Below the pieces are notes generated by a model. It was not told the origin of the DNA. It saw nothing but the letters and a program-made list of their open reading frames with translations, and did no database searches. A stretch of DNA of 62,000 nt, from assembly GCA_037447655.1 (NCBI GenBank), contig JBBHKE010002698.1:1-62000 (forward strand), given 5' to 3'. Source of the DNA: Zygnema cylindricum. Its lineage: Eukaryota > Streptophyta > Zygnematophyceae > Zygnematales > Zygnemataceae. The translations under genes and the position numbers were made by a program. Shown here one piece after another: positions 33,931 to 45,330 of this stretch (position 1 is the stretch's first letter; each line of letters begins with the position of its first letter).

Positions 33931-36660
33931 CAACACAAAAACGCGTTCGCTTACTCCATGAAAGATTTGGGTCGACACACCACTTACAAAATGTCCATTG
34001 ACCTGGAATATAAGAGACCCATATTCAAACCCAAGAATCGTCTATCACAAACCGAATGGGAAGCAGTAAACAAGCGATGCCCAGAGTAAGAAGAGGCAGG
34101 ACTGATTTATAGGTCTGACTCCAACTTTGCGGCGCCTACCATCATGCCTCGTAAAATTGACGCAAAGGGGAATTTCAGAGAACGTCGTATGTGTGGGGAC
34201 TATCGAAAACTGAATTTCCATACAATCCAAGACCGACATCGAATGCCTTTCGCGGAGGCCATTTTTGATCACGTTCGAGGGGCTAAATATTCAACATTCT
34301 GGATCTACAACATGGGTTTAACAAAATTTAAATAGAGGAGAAACACTAACATAAGATTGCATTTTGGGGAAGTTATGGGCGTTGGAAATGGTCAGATATG
34401 GCCTTTGGCTTGAAAAATGCACCGACTGTATTCCAAAAGGTTATGGACTCAGTCTAAGGGTGGTGTAAGTTTCTCGTTGTTACATTGACGATTATATCAT
34501 TGCTACAGCCTCTATAGAGGAACACGCACCACATATAGAGTGGGTATTAAAAGAGTTGAAAAAGGTGGGTCTCAAATGTCATCCTGCCAAATGCATCTTC
34601 GGGGCTGAAAGGGTACCATATCTCGGGCATTTTATCTCATCCGAGGGAATTACTCCGCTAGAAGCCAAGGTAGAAGCGATCAATAAACTACCGACCCCAA
34701 CAGATTTAACGAGCCTACGTGCATTCTTAGGTTTGGCTGATAATTATCAGAGGTTTGTTTCTGGGTGTAGCACGATCGCATCCCCACTAAATGAACTCTT
34801 AAAAAAATCAGCTCGTTTACTTGGGGACCCTCGCAGATTGAGGCATTCCAGGGATTATAAAATGCACTGTCCACCGCTCTTATTCTCCGTCCACCAAATC
34901 ATAAGTTACCATTTTTCCTACAAACAGACTTTGGTAAGCTTGGTATTGCTGCCATCCTAGCTCACCGTGAGCTTACAGGTGAGGAATACGTGGTGGCTTA
35001 TGCTAGTCGAAGCAACAATCAAGCAGAGTCAAACTACAGTCATTATGAGGGGGAGTGCTTGGATGCCGTTTGGAGAATTGTGCATTTCCGCCATTACCTT
35101 TATGGTAAGACTTTTACTCTTCTTACTGACCATCAACCATTGCATTGGCTCATGACCAATGACAAACTATACGGCAAGTTAGCCCGTTGGTCTCTTATTT
35201 TGGAGGACTACGATATGAAGATCATCCATCGACTTGGGCTCCCCTGTTTGAATGCCGACGGTCTTTCTCAAAACCCTTTACAAAATTCTGCCGATAATGG
35301 AGTGCCACATGATTCTGATGACGAACCACTTGCATCCCTGTGTGTTGGAGCACACCTGGTCTACATTTTTTCGGGTCCTATAGTTCACAAAATTGAACAC
35401 AATCCATGGCCGGACAACGCTTTGATCCTATTTTTATCCTCCCAGTCCTTTCGAAAGGCACCACACAAGGAGAGGAGGAGCGTGTTCGTAAAAGAGCTCA
35501 AAATTACTTATAGATGGGAGGTTCTCTTATCTTCTTCCTTGCTGATGGAAGTCATCGGCATGTTCCTCGGCCGACAGAACGCCTATCACTTATCGATCAG
35601 ATTCAAACTGATCTGGCATATTATGGTACTAGACGGACTTTGAGTTTGGTACAGGCACGTTATTGGTGGTCGGGCATGCAGGCGAACGTAGCGGCCGTGT
35701 TACAAGAATGTAGCACATGTGACTAGTTGCGAACCTTGTTCTCTAACCGTCAGACTACACTTCAAACTTTGCCTATCTGAAGTCTTTTTTACAGGTAGCG
35801 TGTGATCTGGCAGGTCCTTTTCCCATCTTGCAAAGGTGAAAGCAATACCTCATGATCATGATCAAGAATTTCAGCAAATGGGTGGAAGTGGTGGCCCTCG
35901 CGCATAAAACTGCCAAACTCACCACCACCGCTTCAAGGAGCATGTGCTCCTCCGATATGGAGCTCCAGCACAAGTCCTTACGCACCAAGAGACCCAGTTC
36001 CGTGGCAAATTTCAAGAAATGTTGGTTGAGGCGTTGATCGATCACCGTCGAACAAGTCGAGATCACTCACATGTTGACGGTTTGGCCGAGAGGGCGGTGG
36101 AAACGTTTAAGCGAGCTCTGCGTAAACATTGCTTGGAGAAACAATTATTGTGTGGGATGAATCATAAGGTTATATTGTCATGGGTTATCACATGTCTGTA
36201 CAGGCCATCTTAGCGAATATCAGCCATTATCATGTGTTATTTGGTCGACAACCACTGCTCGATAGGAATATACAAAAAGATACTAGTTTTCCTTTGCCGC
36301 TTATATCTGATTCTCTTTTTTTGGAAGAACTAACCAACCGGGCTTTGCTTTTTGCTAGGGAAATTCTAATGTCCTTTGAAAACTTGCAGATTGCTCAACA
36401 TTGCGACTCCTTACGATTTGCAACAACTCAGTGTGGCAATTAGCGTCCACAATAAAAACCCTATCGGGTGGGGGACTACGTATATTTGCGTTGGCAAGCA
36501 TTTGATCCCTCGACACGTATGTCTCGTCTCACATATTGAGGATCACTAAAATCGACGCCAATGGATTATTAAGCCTACAATTGGCCGACACGCGGACTTT
36601 GCGAGAACATTAAAAAAATTGTGCTCCATGCTACCTACCTCATCTTTCCCACAGTATAGA
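33931..36660 (+). pseudogene. pol: Gypsy-A RT, RNase H and integrase (broken)
   Basis: RT runs from about 33940: RLSQTEWEAV, RSDSNFAAP, CGDYRKLN, then a decayed motif A (FWIYNMGL where Gypsy-B has ILDLRQGF). The YIDD region near 34480 is only recognisable by comparison, and the connection domain with PYLGHFISSEGI lies at 34556-34960. RNase H is fairly open (34990-35300: YASRSNNQAESNY, LTDHQPLHWL, LNADGLSQNPL). Integrase follows (about 35560-36450) with CSTCD, MIKNFSKWVEVVAL and GLAERAVETFK. Several frameshifts and stops make it non-functional. RT before integrase places the element in Ty3/gypsy, not Ty1/copia. Confidence 0.85.
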
Positions 36661-36871
36661 TCCGTGGCGGATGCCAATTACCGAGGTCACCAAGTGTCAG
36701 TTGTGTCGGTGGTCTGACGCAAAAACGATGATGCGTCCCTACGGCTATTGCAATTTAGGATTTCACATCGAGTGTTTGGTCCCACTTTTGCATGCTATTC
36801 CGGCTGGACAATGGTATTTCCATGGATGCGCCGACCTACCGGCTGTCCTCCCAAGCTCCCTTGCAAGCTAA
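36661..36871 (+). pseudogene. Gypsy-A PHD finger (decayed)
   Basis: The C-terminal end of the polyprotein (ITEVTKCQLC... GFHIEC... GQWYFHGC) is collinear with the intact PHD finger of Gypsy-B. Two zinc ligands are lost: the third Cys (MMRPYGYC against MHLCDYC) and the seventh (WYFHGC against WFCHGC). The frame ends at TAA 36869-36871, just before the poly-G tract. Confidence 0.82.
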
Positions 36872-36876
36872 CGAGC

Positions 36877-36889
36877 TGGGGGGGGGGGA
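36877..36889 (+). other. Gypsy-A polypurine tract
   Basis: A run of at least 11 G directly before the 3' LTR; Gypsy-B has the same at 60103-60113. This is an unusually pure G tract for plus-strand priming. Confidence 0.75.
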
Positions 36890-38694
36890 ATTCCATCCTT
36901 TTTCCCTTTTTACCTACTAATCTTGTCTTTGTACTTTTATTTGTTTATTTGTTTTTTGAGCTAATTCATTAATATTTATGTCACTATATATTCTTTGCCC
37001 TCTAGTTTTAGCATACATATGTGCAGTCCATACATTTTTAGCAACGCTAATTGGGTATGATGCATGTCATTGAACAGTTGTATGCTGATGCAGGACAGCA
37101 ATCATGCCGCAAGACCTCGGCGAGTATGTTTTTGATTCTTATACTAATTTGGGTATAAGGGAATACTACATGTTAGTGGCGGAGTGTTCAATTGAAGGTA
37201 CGGACGGAACAGAGGTCATACCTGTTGTTATGAGACAACTGCTGGCACTAAAGATGAAGAAGACCTGTTGTTATGAGACAAATGCTGGCACTGAAGATGA
37301 AGAAGATGCAGCAGTAGTCATCGTAGAACAAATCAAGAGAGGAAGCTTCCACAAATACCGATGGCTGAACAGCAACTTTGACAGACTATATCTTTCAGAA
37401 AAATGCTACAATGGTCCTGAATATTTAACACAATGTAGATAACAGAAAAAAGAGCGCACACACAAAATTTCAATTTATTCAGCTCACACATTTGTGAGAT
37501 ATGAAGAAATGAAATTACATAAAACTGAGTGTACAGTTTTCATATCTTTTGTTCCTAAAAATCAAACTCACTTAGTCCTACTTCTATACAACGAAACTAC
37601 ACTAAGATGTACGGAGGCATTGCAGCCGTACATATAACATTCTATCACAATAAATAATTCACTACAAACAAAGTTCTATTCTACCAAATATTTACACCGA
37701 AGTTAAGACGACGTAAAGTGATAATGATCTAGTCAGGCCTCGTCACTATTTGTTGGCGGTGGCTCTCAGCGGTCCGATTAGAGGATTTGGCATTGTAGAA
37801 CTGACTTCACAATGTCCCGTGGTCCTGCCGAATTTCCGTACGTCCACGGAGGACATACTCACGCATTCTCTCAAGTGACGACGCGTGTCCCAAGTGTGAA
37901 TAAACCTCCCAACTTCACCTTCACACTAATTTTGGTAAGTACTGATCCGAACTCAACCAAAAATAGCTTAAGTCCTGAACAACTCTCTCTTCCTCACAGC
38001 TGAGGCATAGAGAGGACTAAAGCTTTCTAAAAACAACAGTTGGCATGAAATCAGATTGCGGTACGGCATCAGATTTTGCGAATTTGAACGGCTCTAAACC
38101 TGACATATTATGGATTCAAACGGTAACAAACCTGACACATGTCCAAGTCATGAACCCTCGGAGGGTCATGCATTATTTTTGCAGCAAAGGGGGGGTTTTC
38201 ATCCTCGAGGAAAAGATGTAAGGCTTCCCGAAGCGGCCACGTAGCGGCCACCTCTAAAACTGGCAGCACTTGTACATAGAAAGTTGCTTGCTCAAAGAAA
38301 TACAGAAATTAGTGTAGCTGTACAATAGGCGACAACATAGGATAAAGGCAAGATGGTTGTGTAAGATTAGTTCCAAATTACTACACAAGAATCCAACATT
38401 GGAGAGTTTTTGTTTTCTGGCTAAACTATTTTTTTGGGATTTGTCGAACCTTTTTGTTTTTTTTCAGTTAGCATTTCTCGCCCGTATATTTAGTACAAGT
38501 TAGTTGTTGAGTTAGGGTTTCTCGCTCTGGATCCTTAGTCTCTGGCTAGTTGTTGTCTCTGAGCTTTTCTTATTTTGTTTTTTATACCAAGACCTTATTT
38601 AATATACCGGCGCAAGCCAACCTGCAAGGTTTCACTCAAAACTCTCTTCTACGTGCTGTGGTGGATGAATTGCGTATGTGGACTTGGTGTTTCT
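36890..38694 (+). repeat. Shared LTR: 3' LTR of Gypsy-A and 5' LTR of Gypsy-B
   Basis: It begins ATTCCATCC after the poly-G tract and ends before the primer site at 38695. Without the 816-base insertion at 37223-38038 it is about 990 bases, matching the right LTR at 60114-61112. It is the only LTR between the two internal regions, so the elements form a tandem (LTR-A-LTR-B-LTR). LTR ends are not TG...CA, as far as can be seen. Confidence 0.8.
37223..38038. repeat. Probable solo LTR inserted in the shared gypsy LTR
   Basis: These 816 bases are absent from the other gypsy LTRs and are bounded by TGTTG and CAACA. Inner words (GTACGGAGGCAT, AATATTTACACCG) resemble the Copia-6 LTR, so it is likely a diverged relative. 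A 42-base tandem duplication lies at its left end (37221-37305). I see no matching target duplication. The open frame at 37104-37442 spans the junction and is not a gene. Confidence 0.6.
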
Positions 38695-38706
38695 TGCTGT
38701 CAAAGC
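38695..38706 (+). other. Gypsy-B candidate primer-binding site
   Basis: TGCTGTCAAAGC matches TGGTATCAGAGC (tRNA-Met 3' end type) at 9 of 12 positions and is collinear with 15632-15643. Confidence 0.5.
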
Positions 38707-39951
38707 GCTGACTTTGCAGTCTAGCTCCAGTCTTGCCTAGCTTTGTGGGAATACTGGCTATCTCGGTTCCTTCGTCCAATTAAGGAAGGGTCCTTCGCTG
38801 TTGGTTGGACTCTTGCAGGGAATTTTAAAAAACTTCAAAGCCTAGTGGCTACTATCGCGAATATTCCCGTGCAATAATTTGTTTCATTTCTAATTTTCGT
38901 TATTCCTTGTGTCAATTGTTTTCTTTCTGTAGTTACTGTAATTTGTCTTTATTTTTCAGCTGGCATAAATTGGCTGTGTTTTTTTCCAGCCTAGTTGTTT
39001 TCTTTTGATTGCTTTAATCCGTTCTTATTTCTCAATTTTTAGGGTTTCGTTGCTTGGTGGGCTTTGAGTTGAATATTTCTAATATTATATGTAAATCAAG
39101 TATATTTTTCTCTTTCTGTCTAACTACCAGATTAACTCACTCAGAAATACAAAAAAAAATAATGTCATATTGAAAACCAAGAAAAAAATAAATAGATTTA
39201 TAATTCTAAAAAAAATATAAACTAGGTTGCACAAATTATCACATAAACTTATAACTGCTTTAATAATTGGGTAGAGCGTGGCTTAAAGTTGATACGGGTA
39301 CCCTAACAGGCTACTAACTACTTTGGCATTGAGCTGTGGTGTGATTACGATAACTTGGAACTGGAGCATCGTTGGGAGATATTTACAGTATCCTATTGGA
39401 TGCTTTCGCTTTAGGTGAGTAACCAATCCTTGTGGGTGCAGGTGCCATATAGGTTATCAAGCGTACTCGTTTAGGGGGTTAGAGATCTTACTAAATGTTG
39501 CGTTTTTTTCCTTTTGCATAGGACATCATCTTTGCTTGGTCCTAGATATGACTATGATCAGTCTTGATTAGCGGTTTCTTAATTTATTACATCTGGTCGT
39601 GTTGGCCCTGATTGGTTTCTTGCTTTATTACATCTAGCCGTGTTGACCCTGATTAGTTTCTTGCTTTATTACATCTAGCCGTCTTGGCCGTGAAGAGTTT
39701 CATGCTTTATTACATCTGGTCGTGTTGGCCCTGAATAATTTAATGCTTATTAAATCTGGCCGCTAGTTGCCTTGCATAGGTGACATGAGCTTGCTTCGTG
39801 TGGCTTGATGTTAGTGGAATCTTGAAAGATTATTTACGAGTAGACTAACGTCGGTGATACAGGTTAGACCAAACGGTTTAGCGTTTGTGGTTTGCGGTTA
39901 TTGGCATTCTTTGTGTGTGTTCTACATTTAGCTGCATTCGGATTGGTTAAT
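38707..39951 (+). other. Gypsy-B leader
   Basis: About 1.25 kb between primer site and gag, collinear with the Gypsy-A leader. It has no open frame of note and contains the tandem repeats at 39566-39765. Confidence 0.75.
39566..39765 (+). repeat. About 40-base tandem repeats in the Gypsy-B leader
   Basis: Five units with CTTTATTACATCTGGTCGTG and TTGGCCCTGA-like blocks; Gypsy-A has four. The difference fits slippage or unequal exchange after duplication. Confidence 0.8.
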
Positions 39952-41458
39952 CTTCTTGTTACATGCCAACAAACTGGAATAATTTAAAGTTCCCAGCTGG
40001 TACCACCAGAAGCTTAGGTTCTTACCAAGGGCCGCCAAGAGAGTCAATTATGGTCGGCTCCCTTCCGATATTTTTTCCAGACACCGTAGTTCGCTCGCAA
40101 TTTTTAGGATCACCCAGCCCATCCAGATCTGGTCTTTCTTCTCTCCAGAGGTCTATGTCTTCTGTTTCTTCATCTTCACCACACAGTTCAAGTGAAGATT
40201 CGCACACCGACTCACTTGACATATAGAGTTTAGGGTTACCACCGTCAATTTTCTCCGTGAACAGTACCATACACACTAATTTCGGTCCTTCTAGCGTGGG
40301 CATGGTTTCAACCATGGACACTAGAGGAGGCAAACATCATTTTTGTTTTTCTGGTCTCAAGGAAACCATGTCCTTTTCACACTTTCGCATGTTTTTCAAT
40401 ACCGAGATGCGGGACCTCGCATTCCCGTACCAAGACTATTATGACCAACGGGTTTCTTTTTCTTTACTAGGGAGATACCTCAGATGATCTACCTTATCCC
40501 TCTATACAAGAAAACATGCGGACACTTGTGCTATGACTGAAATAGCACCCGCCTATTTCGGAGCTTTGGCCATAAGTGGCAGCCCCGAAATTCCTTTCCA
40601 ACTCTCTATTCCAACAGTTTATGACTCCGCATGCACAAAAGTTTCACCTTAAATACCTAGGGTCCCTCATCAATTTGCAGTGGCAACTAGGGTTGCTATT
40701 CCGACTAGACATGAAATGTTGGTCCCTCTAAGATATCCAATCTTTTTAGTTTTGGATATATTACAAGAACAGTATCGAATCCAGAATCAAGACCAAGTCA
40801 AAGAATTAATGAATTTTGAACGCAAACCGGGTGAAATAACCCGGCATTGCGGTCACGTATGAAAACTTTGCGTGAGGCCTTACCGGATCTTATGTCAGAG
40901 GCTGAGGTGGTTCAAATATTTGTTGGTCGATTTCCAACACAATCTCGACAGTTCATTGAGAATCCTCTAACCAAAGCATATGGCCTTAAATTCGCTTTCT
41001 TGCAGGCTGGAGAGTATGTTGTAAAGTACAAAATGCTGACCACCTGGTGGGACGCTCATGAGCGACCAAAACCTTCACCTAAAGATTACCCTAATCCAAA
41101 TCCTATCCAGAATTCTAACCCGCGCAACCCATGGCCCAACCCAAGTCTCCCAAGGGCCCCCGCCAGGGGATCTTTCCCGACGACGCCTAGAGTGCGTATA
41201 TGTTTCCGGTGCGGTCACACTGGTCACGACGCACACAGATGTCCATACAAGTCAGCCACGTGTAATCACTGCAATAAAACAGGTCATTACGTACAACGAT
41301 GTCATATTAAAAATCTGGATTTCAGTTGTCAAAATCAAATTAAAAACGGTGGAATACTTGCTCGCTCGGCAAAATTGGTCACTCCACGAAAAGGGGAAGA
41401 GAAGGAGACTCTTGCCAAAATCAGTAGGAGGGACCGAGATAGAGCAAAGATGTAAGCA
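39952..41458 (+). pseudogene. gag: Gypsy-B gag with two CCHC zinc knuckles
   Basis: The start codon has decayed (ATTGGTTAA where Gypsy-A has ATGGGTCAA). A TAG at 40226 stands where Gypsy-A has CAG, and further stops lie at about 40485 and 40650. The C-terminal part (40847-41455, 202 codons) is open and holds two knuckles in tandem, CFRCGHTGHDAHRC and CNHCNKTGHYVQRC, each CX2CX4HX4C, after a Pro/Asn-rich spacer. It ends at a TAA where Gypsy-A has CAG. Two knuckles are typical of nucleocapsid regions binding element RNA. Confidence 0.85.
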
Positions 41459-42406
41459 ACCATGGTGGCCTTTATGAAGGAGCAGTTTGTCGCGCTTATC
41501 GCGTAGGTTAAACTGTGATTAACTAGAATGGCCCAGACCGTAGTCTATATGCCCTCTTTTGTTGGGCGATCTCTTTGAGAATCAACCATCCAAGAGCGGG
41601 CAGCTCTTTTCCTAAGGACCTGATCATAATGGTGAGTCTAAATCCATTTACACTCGCATACCATTATCTTTCGGTAAAGAACCTAAAACCCTTATCCCAC
41701 AAATAGTCTTTAGCATCATTGTTGAGGCCTTAACCATTCTAGAGGGGAGTAAACAAGATGCCTAAAAGGTCAAAAAACGGTTAGCAATACTGTCCCAAAT
41801 CAATTAACAAGGCTAAATCCTCATATCTATCTCAATATGCTCATGCATTAAAAGCGCTTCAACACCATCATAGTACCCTATCTCTTCAAGCAATTACTCT
41901 CGAAGAGCGTTCCACTCTTATTCCACACATTAGTTTTCTTGATAACAAGTTATGTATGGTCACAGTTAATGGGGTGGCCAAAACTTTACCTCTCTTAAAG
42001 TTAACGGCAAAACCCATTAACCTCGAATCAGATTTTGCCAAGAAAACATGTCTTACGGCAGATACACTACAACCCACTACCATTCGTTTGTTGACTTCCG
42101 TAAAAACAATAGAACCAGTCCTACGCATGACAAAAGAACCACTATGTTTTCGTTTTCAATGTCGATCCGAAATCCGATTTCACAAAAATATACGCTCACG
42201 CCTTGGTCACCAAGTGTAGTGATTAGGAGTGTTTGGTCGGCCAAGACATCATTTTACGAGTAGGGGGGAGGGTTGATATGCACGATAAAACGTTTTCGTA
42301 CAGATCAAACAATTTTCCGAAATGCAAAGTTTGCTTACCTCTTATCTCAGCTCGGCAACCCATTCCTACTATGGCTCATTTTGCGTTTGTTTTGCCAGCC
42401 TATGTT
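41459..42406 (+). pseudogene. Gypsy-B protease-like region
   Basis: This is collinear with Gypsy-A 24720-25694. The end of the open part reads VNGVAKTLPLLKLTAKPINLESDFAKK, recalling a retropepsin N-terminal strand without its DTG triplet. Further on come ECLVGQDIILRVGGRVDMHDK and the segment LISARQPIPT. I call it protease by position only. It runs into the DNMT part, from which it is split by the solo LTR. Confidence 0.5.
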
Positions 42407-42411
42407 GCAGT

Positions 42412-43697
42412 TGTTGTGTTTGAAGATTTAGTTTCGTGCGTACATAAAATTTGGTGCGCACTCGACGTTTCGTGCGTATATATTTTACATGATGTACTGT
42501 GGAGTTTTGAATAGATTTGCGATTCGGGGGAGTTAGTGTACGAGCAAAATTAAAGTGACGTGTGAGTGGCGCGAACAAACGTTTGAAAATGTACGGCGGA
42601 TCGCAAAGCGATCCGATATGAAATATGAATTGTTTGAAACGTACGAAGTACAAATGAAGTGACGCGAAGAAGCGTACGAAAAACAGAATGCGACAAGTTG
42701 AAATATTACGTCGCACGTACAAAACAGTTTGCGACAGGCGCATTTATTGCAAACGACGCATATTCAGTACGGAAAAGATTTAGAAGGTACGGATTAATTT
42801 CGGCAGTAGTTCGAGGTACACGTGGAGGGCGGACGGCGTCCGCCGATATTTTCAAGGGATCTCATTATCTTTAATGACGTATTATTAGGTGGACCGTACA
42901 TATGCGATGTCGGTTCACTACCTGGACTTATCGACAAGTGACTTAGCAAGTTGTCACTTATGACGCGGATTTGTGGATGCGTCAGTGTAAATATTTGAAA
43001 AAAAACATTTTCTTGTCGTATATGTATTAATATATTAGAGTTGATTATCATGTTTATATTTAAGTGATCAATTAGGGTTTTCAACAATTTATTTTGTGTG
43101 TGTACGATGTCGTACTTGCAAACAAGTGTACGCTTATGATTGGTTGACTTTCAGGTGTACACTTACACTTAGGATTATTTGTCGTAATAGGTTCTCATGA
43201 TGTAATGCTACTTAGTGGAAGGTACGTTGGCTATTTTGACATGTAGCAATTCATTGACAGCTCACAAGTGTATATATAGGAATGAGCTTTGTTAGAAATT
43301 AATCATCAGTGCTGGTTAGAAAAGTGGGGACCAAAGATGTAGTATTTTAGGGTTGTCGATTAGGTCATGCACTTTTAATGAAATAATGGTTATTTGATTA
43401 AACTCTTGTTTATGTGTGATGTATTTGTTTGTTATTATTTATTTATGTTATTTTATATATGTTTGATATGCATTGTTTATGCATTTGTCCTAGGGTTTGT
43501 TTATGTCGATTATTCCATCAAACCTTAGATGTTGTCATAGGGTTTATTTATGTTGATTATTCCATGAAACCCTAAATATTGTTGTATGTTAAATGGAGGA
43601 TGCATTTCATATGATTGTTTGTCGACCTATTTTTCCTTAGCTTCTTGCATGATAGTTTGGGTCGCTTCTGCGGTCTATTTTAGACCAAAGAACAACA
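42412..43697 (+). repeat. Solo LTR, Copia-6-like, with GCAGT target duplication
   Basis: It begins TGTTGTGTTTG and ends AAAGAACAACA. GCAGT stands directly on both sides (42407-42411 and 43698-43702), and Gypsy-A is uninterrupted by this sequence. The first 200 bases match the reverse complement of the Copia-6 LTR (TTTCGTGCGTA, GGATCGCAAAGCGATCC). A solo LTR arises when the two LTRs of an insertion recombine. Confidence 0.92.
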
Positions 43698-43702
43698 GCA
43701 GT

Positions 43703-44560
43703 TGGTGTAGGTGGTGATATTTTTGAATCTTTAATCGCGGAAGAAATCTTACCAGACTTCTCCAGGATGGCGAATTTATTTGGCACCCCAAGTTTTATTA
43801 TTGACTCTTCAAATTTTGACAGATTGTATAAGTTTACTGTACCAATTCCTTTATTTGGTATTCTGGAACCACCTGTGATTGTAAGAGATCCATCCGGGTT
43901 TCACCCAATTAAATGAAAGCCAGTTAGTTTACAACATAACCCGAAAGGTCTCGTTATCTTAGACGTGTTTGCAGGAATGAGTACCACACTTCTCTCATGC
44001 CTTAGGAACGATATTCTAATCAAGCAGATTTATTCTGTAGATATTGACCCTTTGGCTAGACGCGCTTAGTTGCACCACTGTCAAATCTTACATGAACAAT
44101 ACCCTCACCTCCTACCGCAGTCTGCGTTTTATAGTATGCATTCATCTTTACCGCAGGATATCCGTCAAATAGGTAATCACCACGTGCTGAAGTTAGCACC
44201 AATCGATCTCCTTTTTGCAGGATGGGAATGTCAGGGTATGTCTCGAGCTTGGAATGGTTTAGGTCTAGCAGATCCGCGCACTAAACTGTTTTTTGAAGTA
44301 GTGCATCTTATCCATTTCTTTTAGTCATCAAACCGTCCCTTTGGATACGTTTTAGAAAACGTCGCGGCTCATAATGACCCCCAACCTACGTTTCTCACAG
44401 ATTACAAACGTATCGAATCATATATTGGACCCCCATTAATAATAGATGCCGCACGTCATGGGTCGCAGGCCCACCGGGTTCGTTCCAAGTGGACTAATCT
44501 GGTGGACATAGGCCGGCTCCGGGAAGCTACCCTCGTTTTCTGACCACCTAAAATTTTATT
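43703..44560 (+). pseudogene. Gypsy-B DNMT3-like cytosine-5 DNA methyltransferase domain
   Basis: In one frame: motif I LDVFAGMSTTLLSCL (near 43955), motif II VDIDPLARRA (near 44040), motif IV GWECQGMSRA with catalytic Cys codon at 44229-44231, then LADPRTKLFFEVVHLIHFF, motif VI YVLENVAAHND (44345-44375) and motif VIII SQAHRVRSKWTNL (44460-44500). LFFE-LIHF-ENV and the AHRxRxxWTN pattern are DNMT3-like. The usual Pro before the catalytic Cys is Glu in both gypsy copies. Three in-frame stops (about 43914, 44068, 44323) inactivate it. It follows the protease-like part and precedes RT in the same polyprotein. Confidence 0.85.
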
Positions 44561-45330
44561 GAAGAAGCACTTTTTCAATTTCATAATGTCCAAACATGTG
44601 TCTAAACACACTATCCTCCTAAAGTTTGTCTTAACACCCTTGACCTGCCATTATGTGCACTTCCTACAATAGTCGCATATCCAAACTCCATGTATATTCA
44701 CATAACGGACCTGGTATGCTTCAGAGCAATCATATTGCCAGTATAGAAGAACCTACTGCTGCGCAGAGAGAACTCTTACTCCAGTTCATTCTAGGCACTA
44801 CCGCTGCCACAGGACTCACTGAACGGCAGCGCTTCACCTTACTTGGTCAAAATATGGATCCTCAATCCTTGTCATCTGTCTTTGGCATAGGGTTTGCAGC
44901 CGGTCGATACACATAGAACCATCCTTCTCAATCAGCTGGAGGGGGAATACACCATTCAAACACACTGCTTTTAAATCCTCACCTTCTCTTCAGGGTACAA
45001 CTTTTCATATCTCTCTTTATCCTCCTTCCGCCAAGTCTGACACAAATCATACTATTTACGATTTCTTGGAACCTAGTCACATGAGTTGGTCTATCCCATC
45101 ATACATAATGGCTTGATCTTCGATACCAGTACGCGCAGTCCCACACGGGACAACTGCATTTCCATCTAGAAGTTGGCATCATGCATGAAATTGTTAGCAT
45201 CAGCTCCCAGTTGAGTATGAGTTGGGACAGTCTTTAGTCGGGAATGAGCAGCTAGCATTCGCACAGGCCATGGAAGCGATTACCATCAACGCACATGAAT
45301 AACCAATGTGGAAATTTGGGACGTGACTAA
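44561..45330 (+). pseudogene. Gypsy-B linker between DNMT and RT
   Basis: Contains an open stretch of 87 codons (44653-44916; ...AAQRELLLQFILGTT..., GLTERQRFTLLGQNMD) without a recognised fold. Stops then recur before the pre-RT segment. It is collinear with Gypsy-A. Confidence 0.55.

Larger units (their letters stand above)
10596..38694 (+). mobile_element. Gypsy-A: Ty3/gypsy-type element with DNMT and PHD, triply interrupted
   Basis: The pieces are: a 5'-truncated 5' LTR (10596-10984 plus 15243-15631); primer site 15632-15643; leader 15644-16723 plus 23104-23240; gag from 23241; protease region to 25694; DNMT 32127-33135; RT, RNase H, integrase 33931-36660; PHD 36661-36871; poly-G tract; 3' LTR from 36890. 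Copia-2, Copia-3 and Copia-4 interrupt it. Order and content match Gypsy-B throughout. The LTR lacks about its first 210 bases at 10596, where it joins a copia remnant, so the left end was lost by deletion or recombination. Confidence 0.85.

Noticed and set aside
37104-37442. 112-codon frame that looks gene-like
   Set aside because: Its first part is gypsy LTR (same words at 10596 and 60328) and its second part is the inserted sequence from 37223; a junction artefact.
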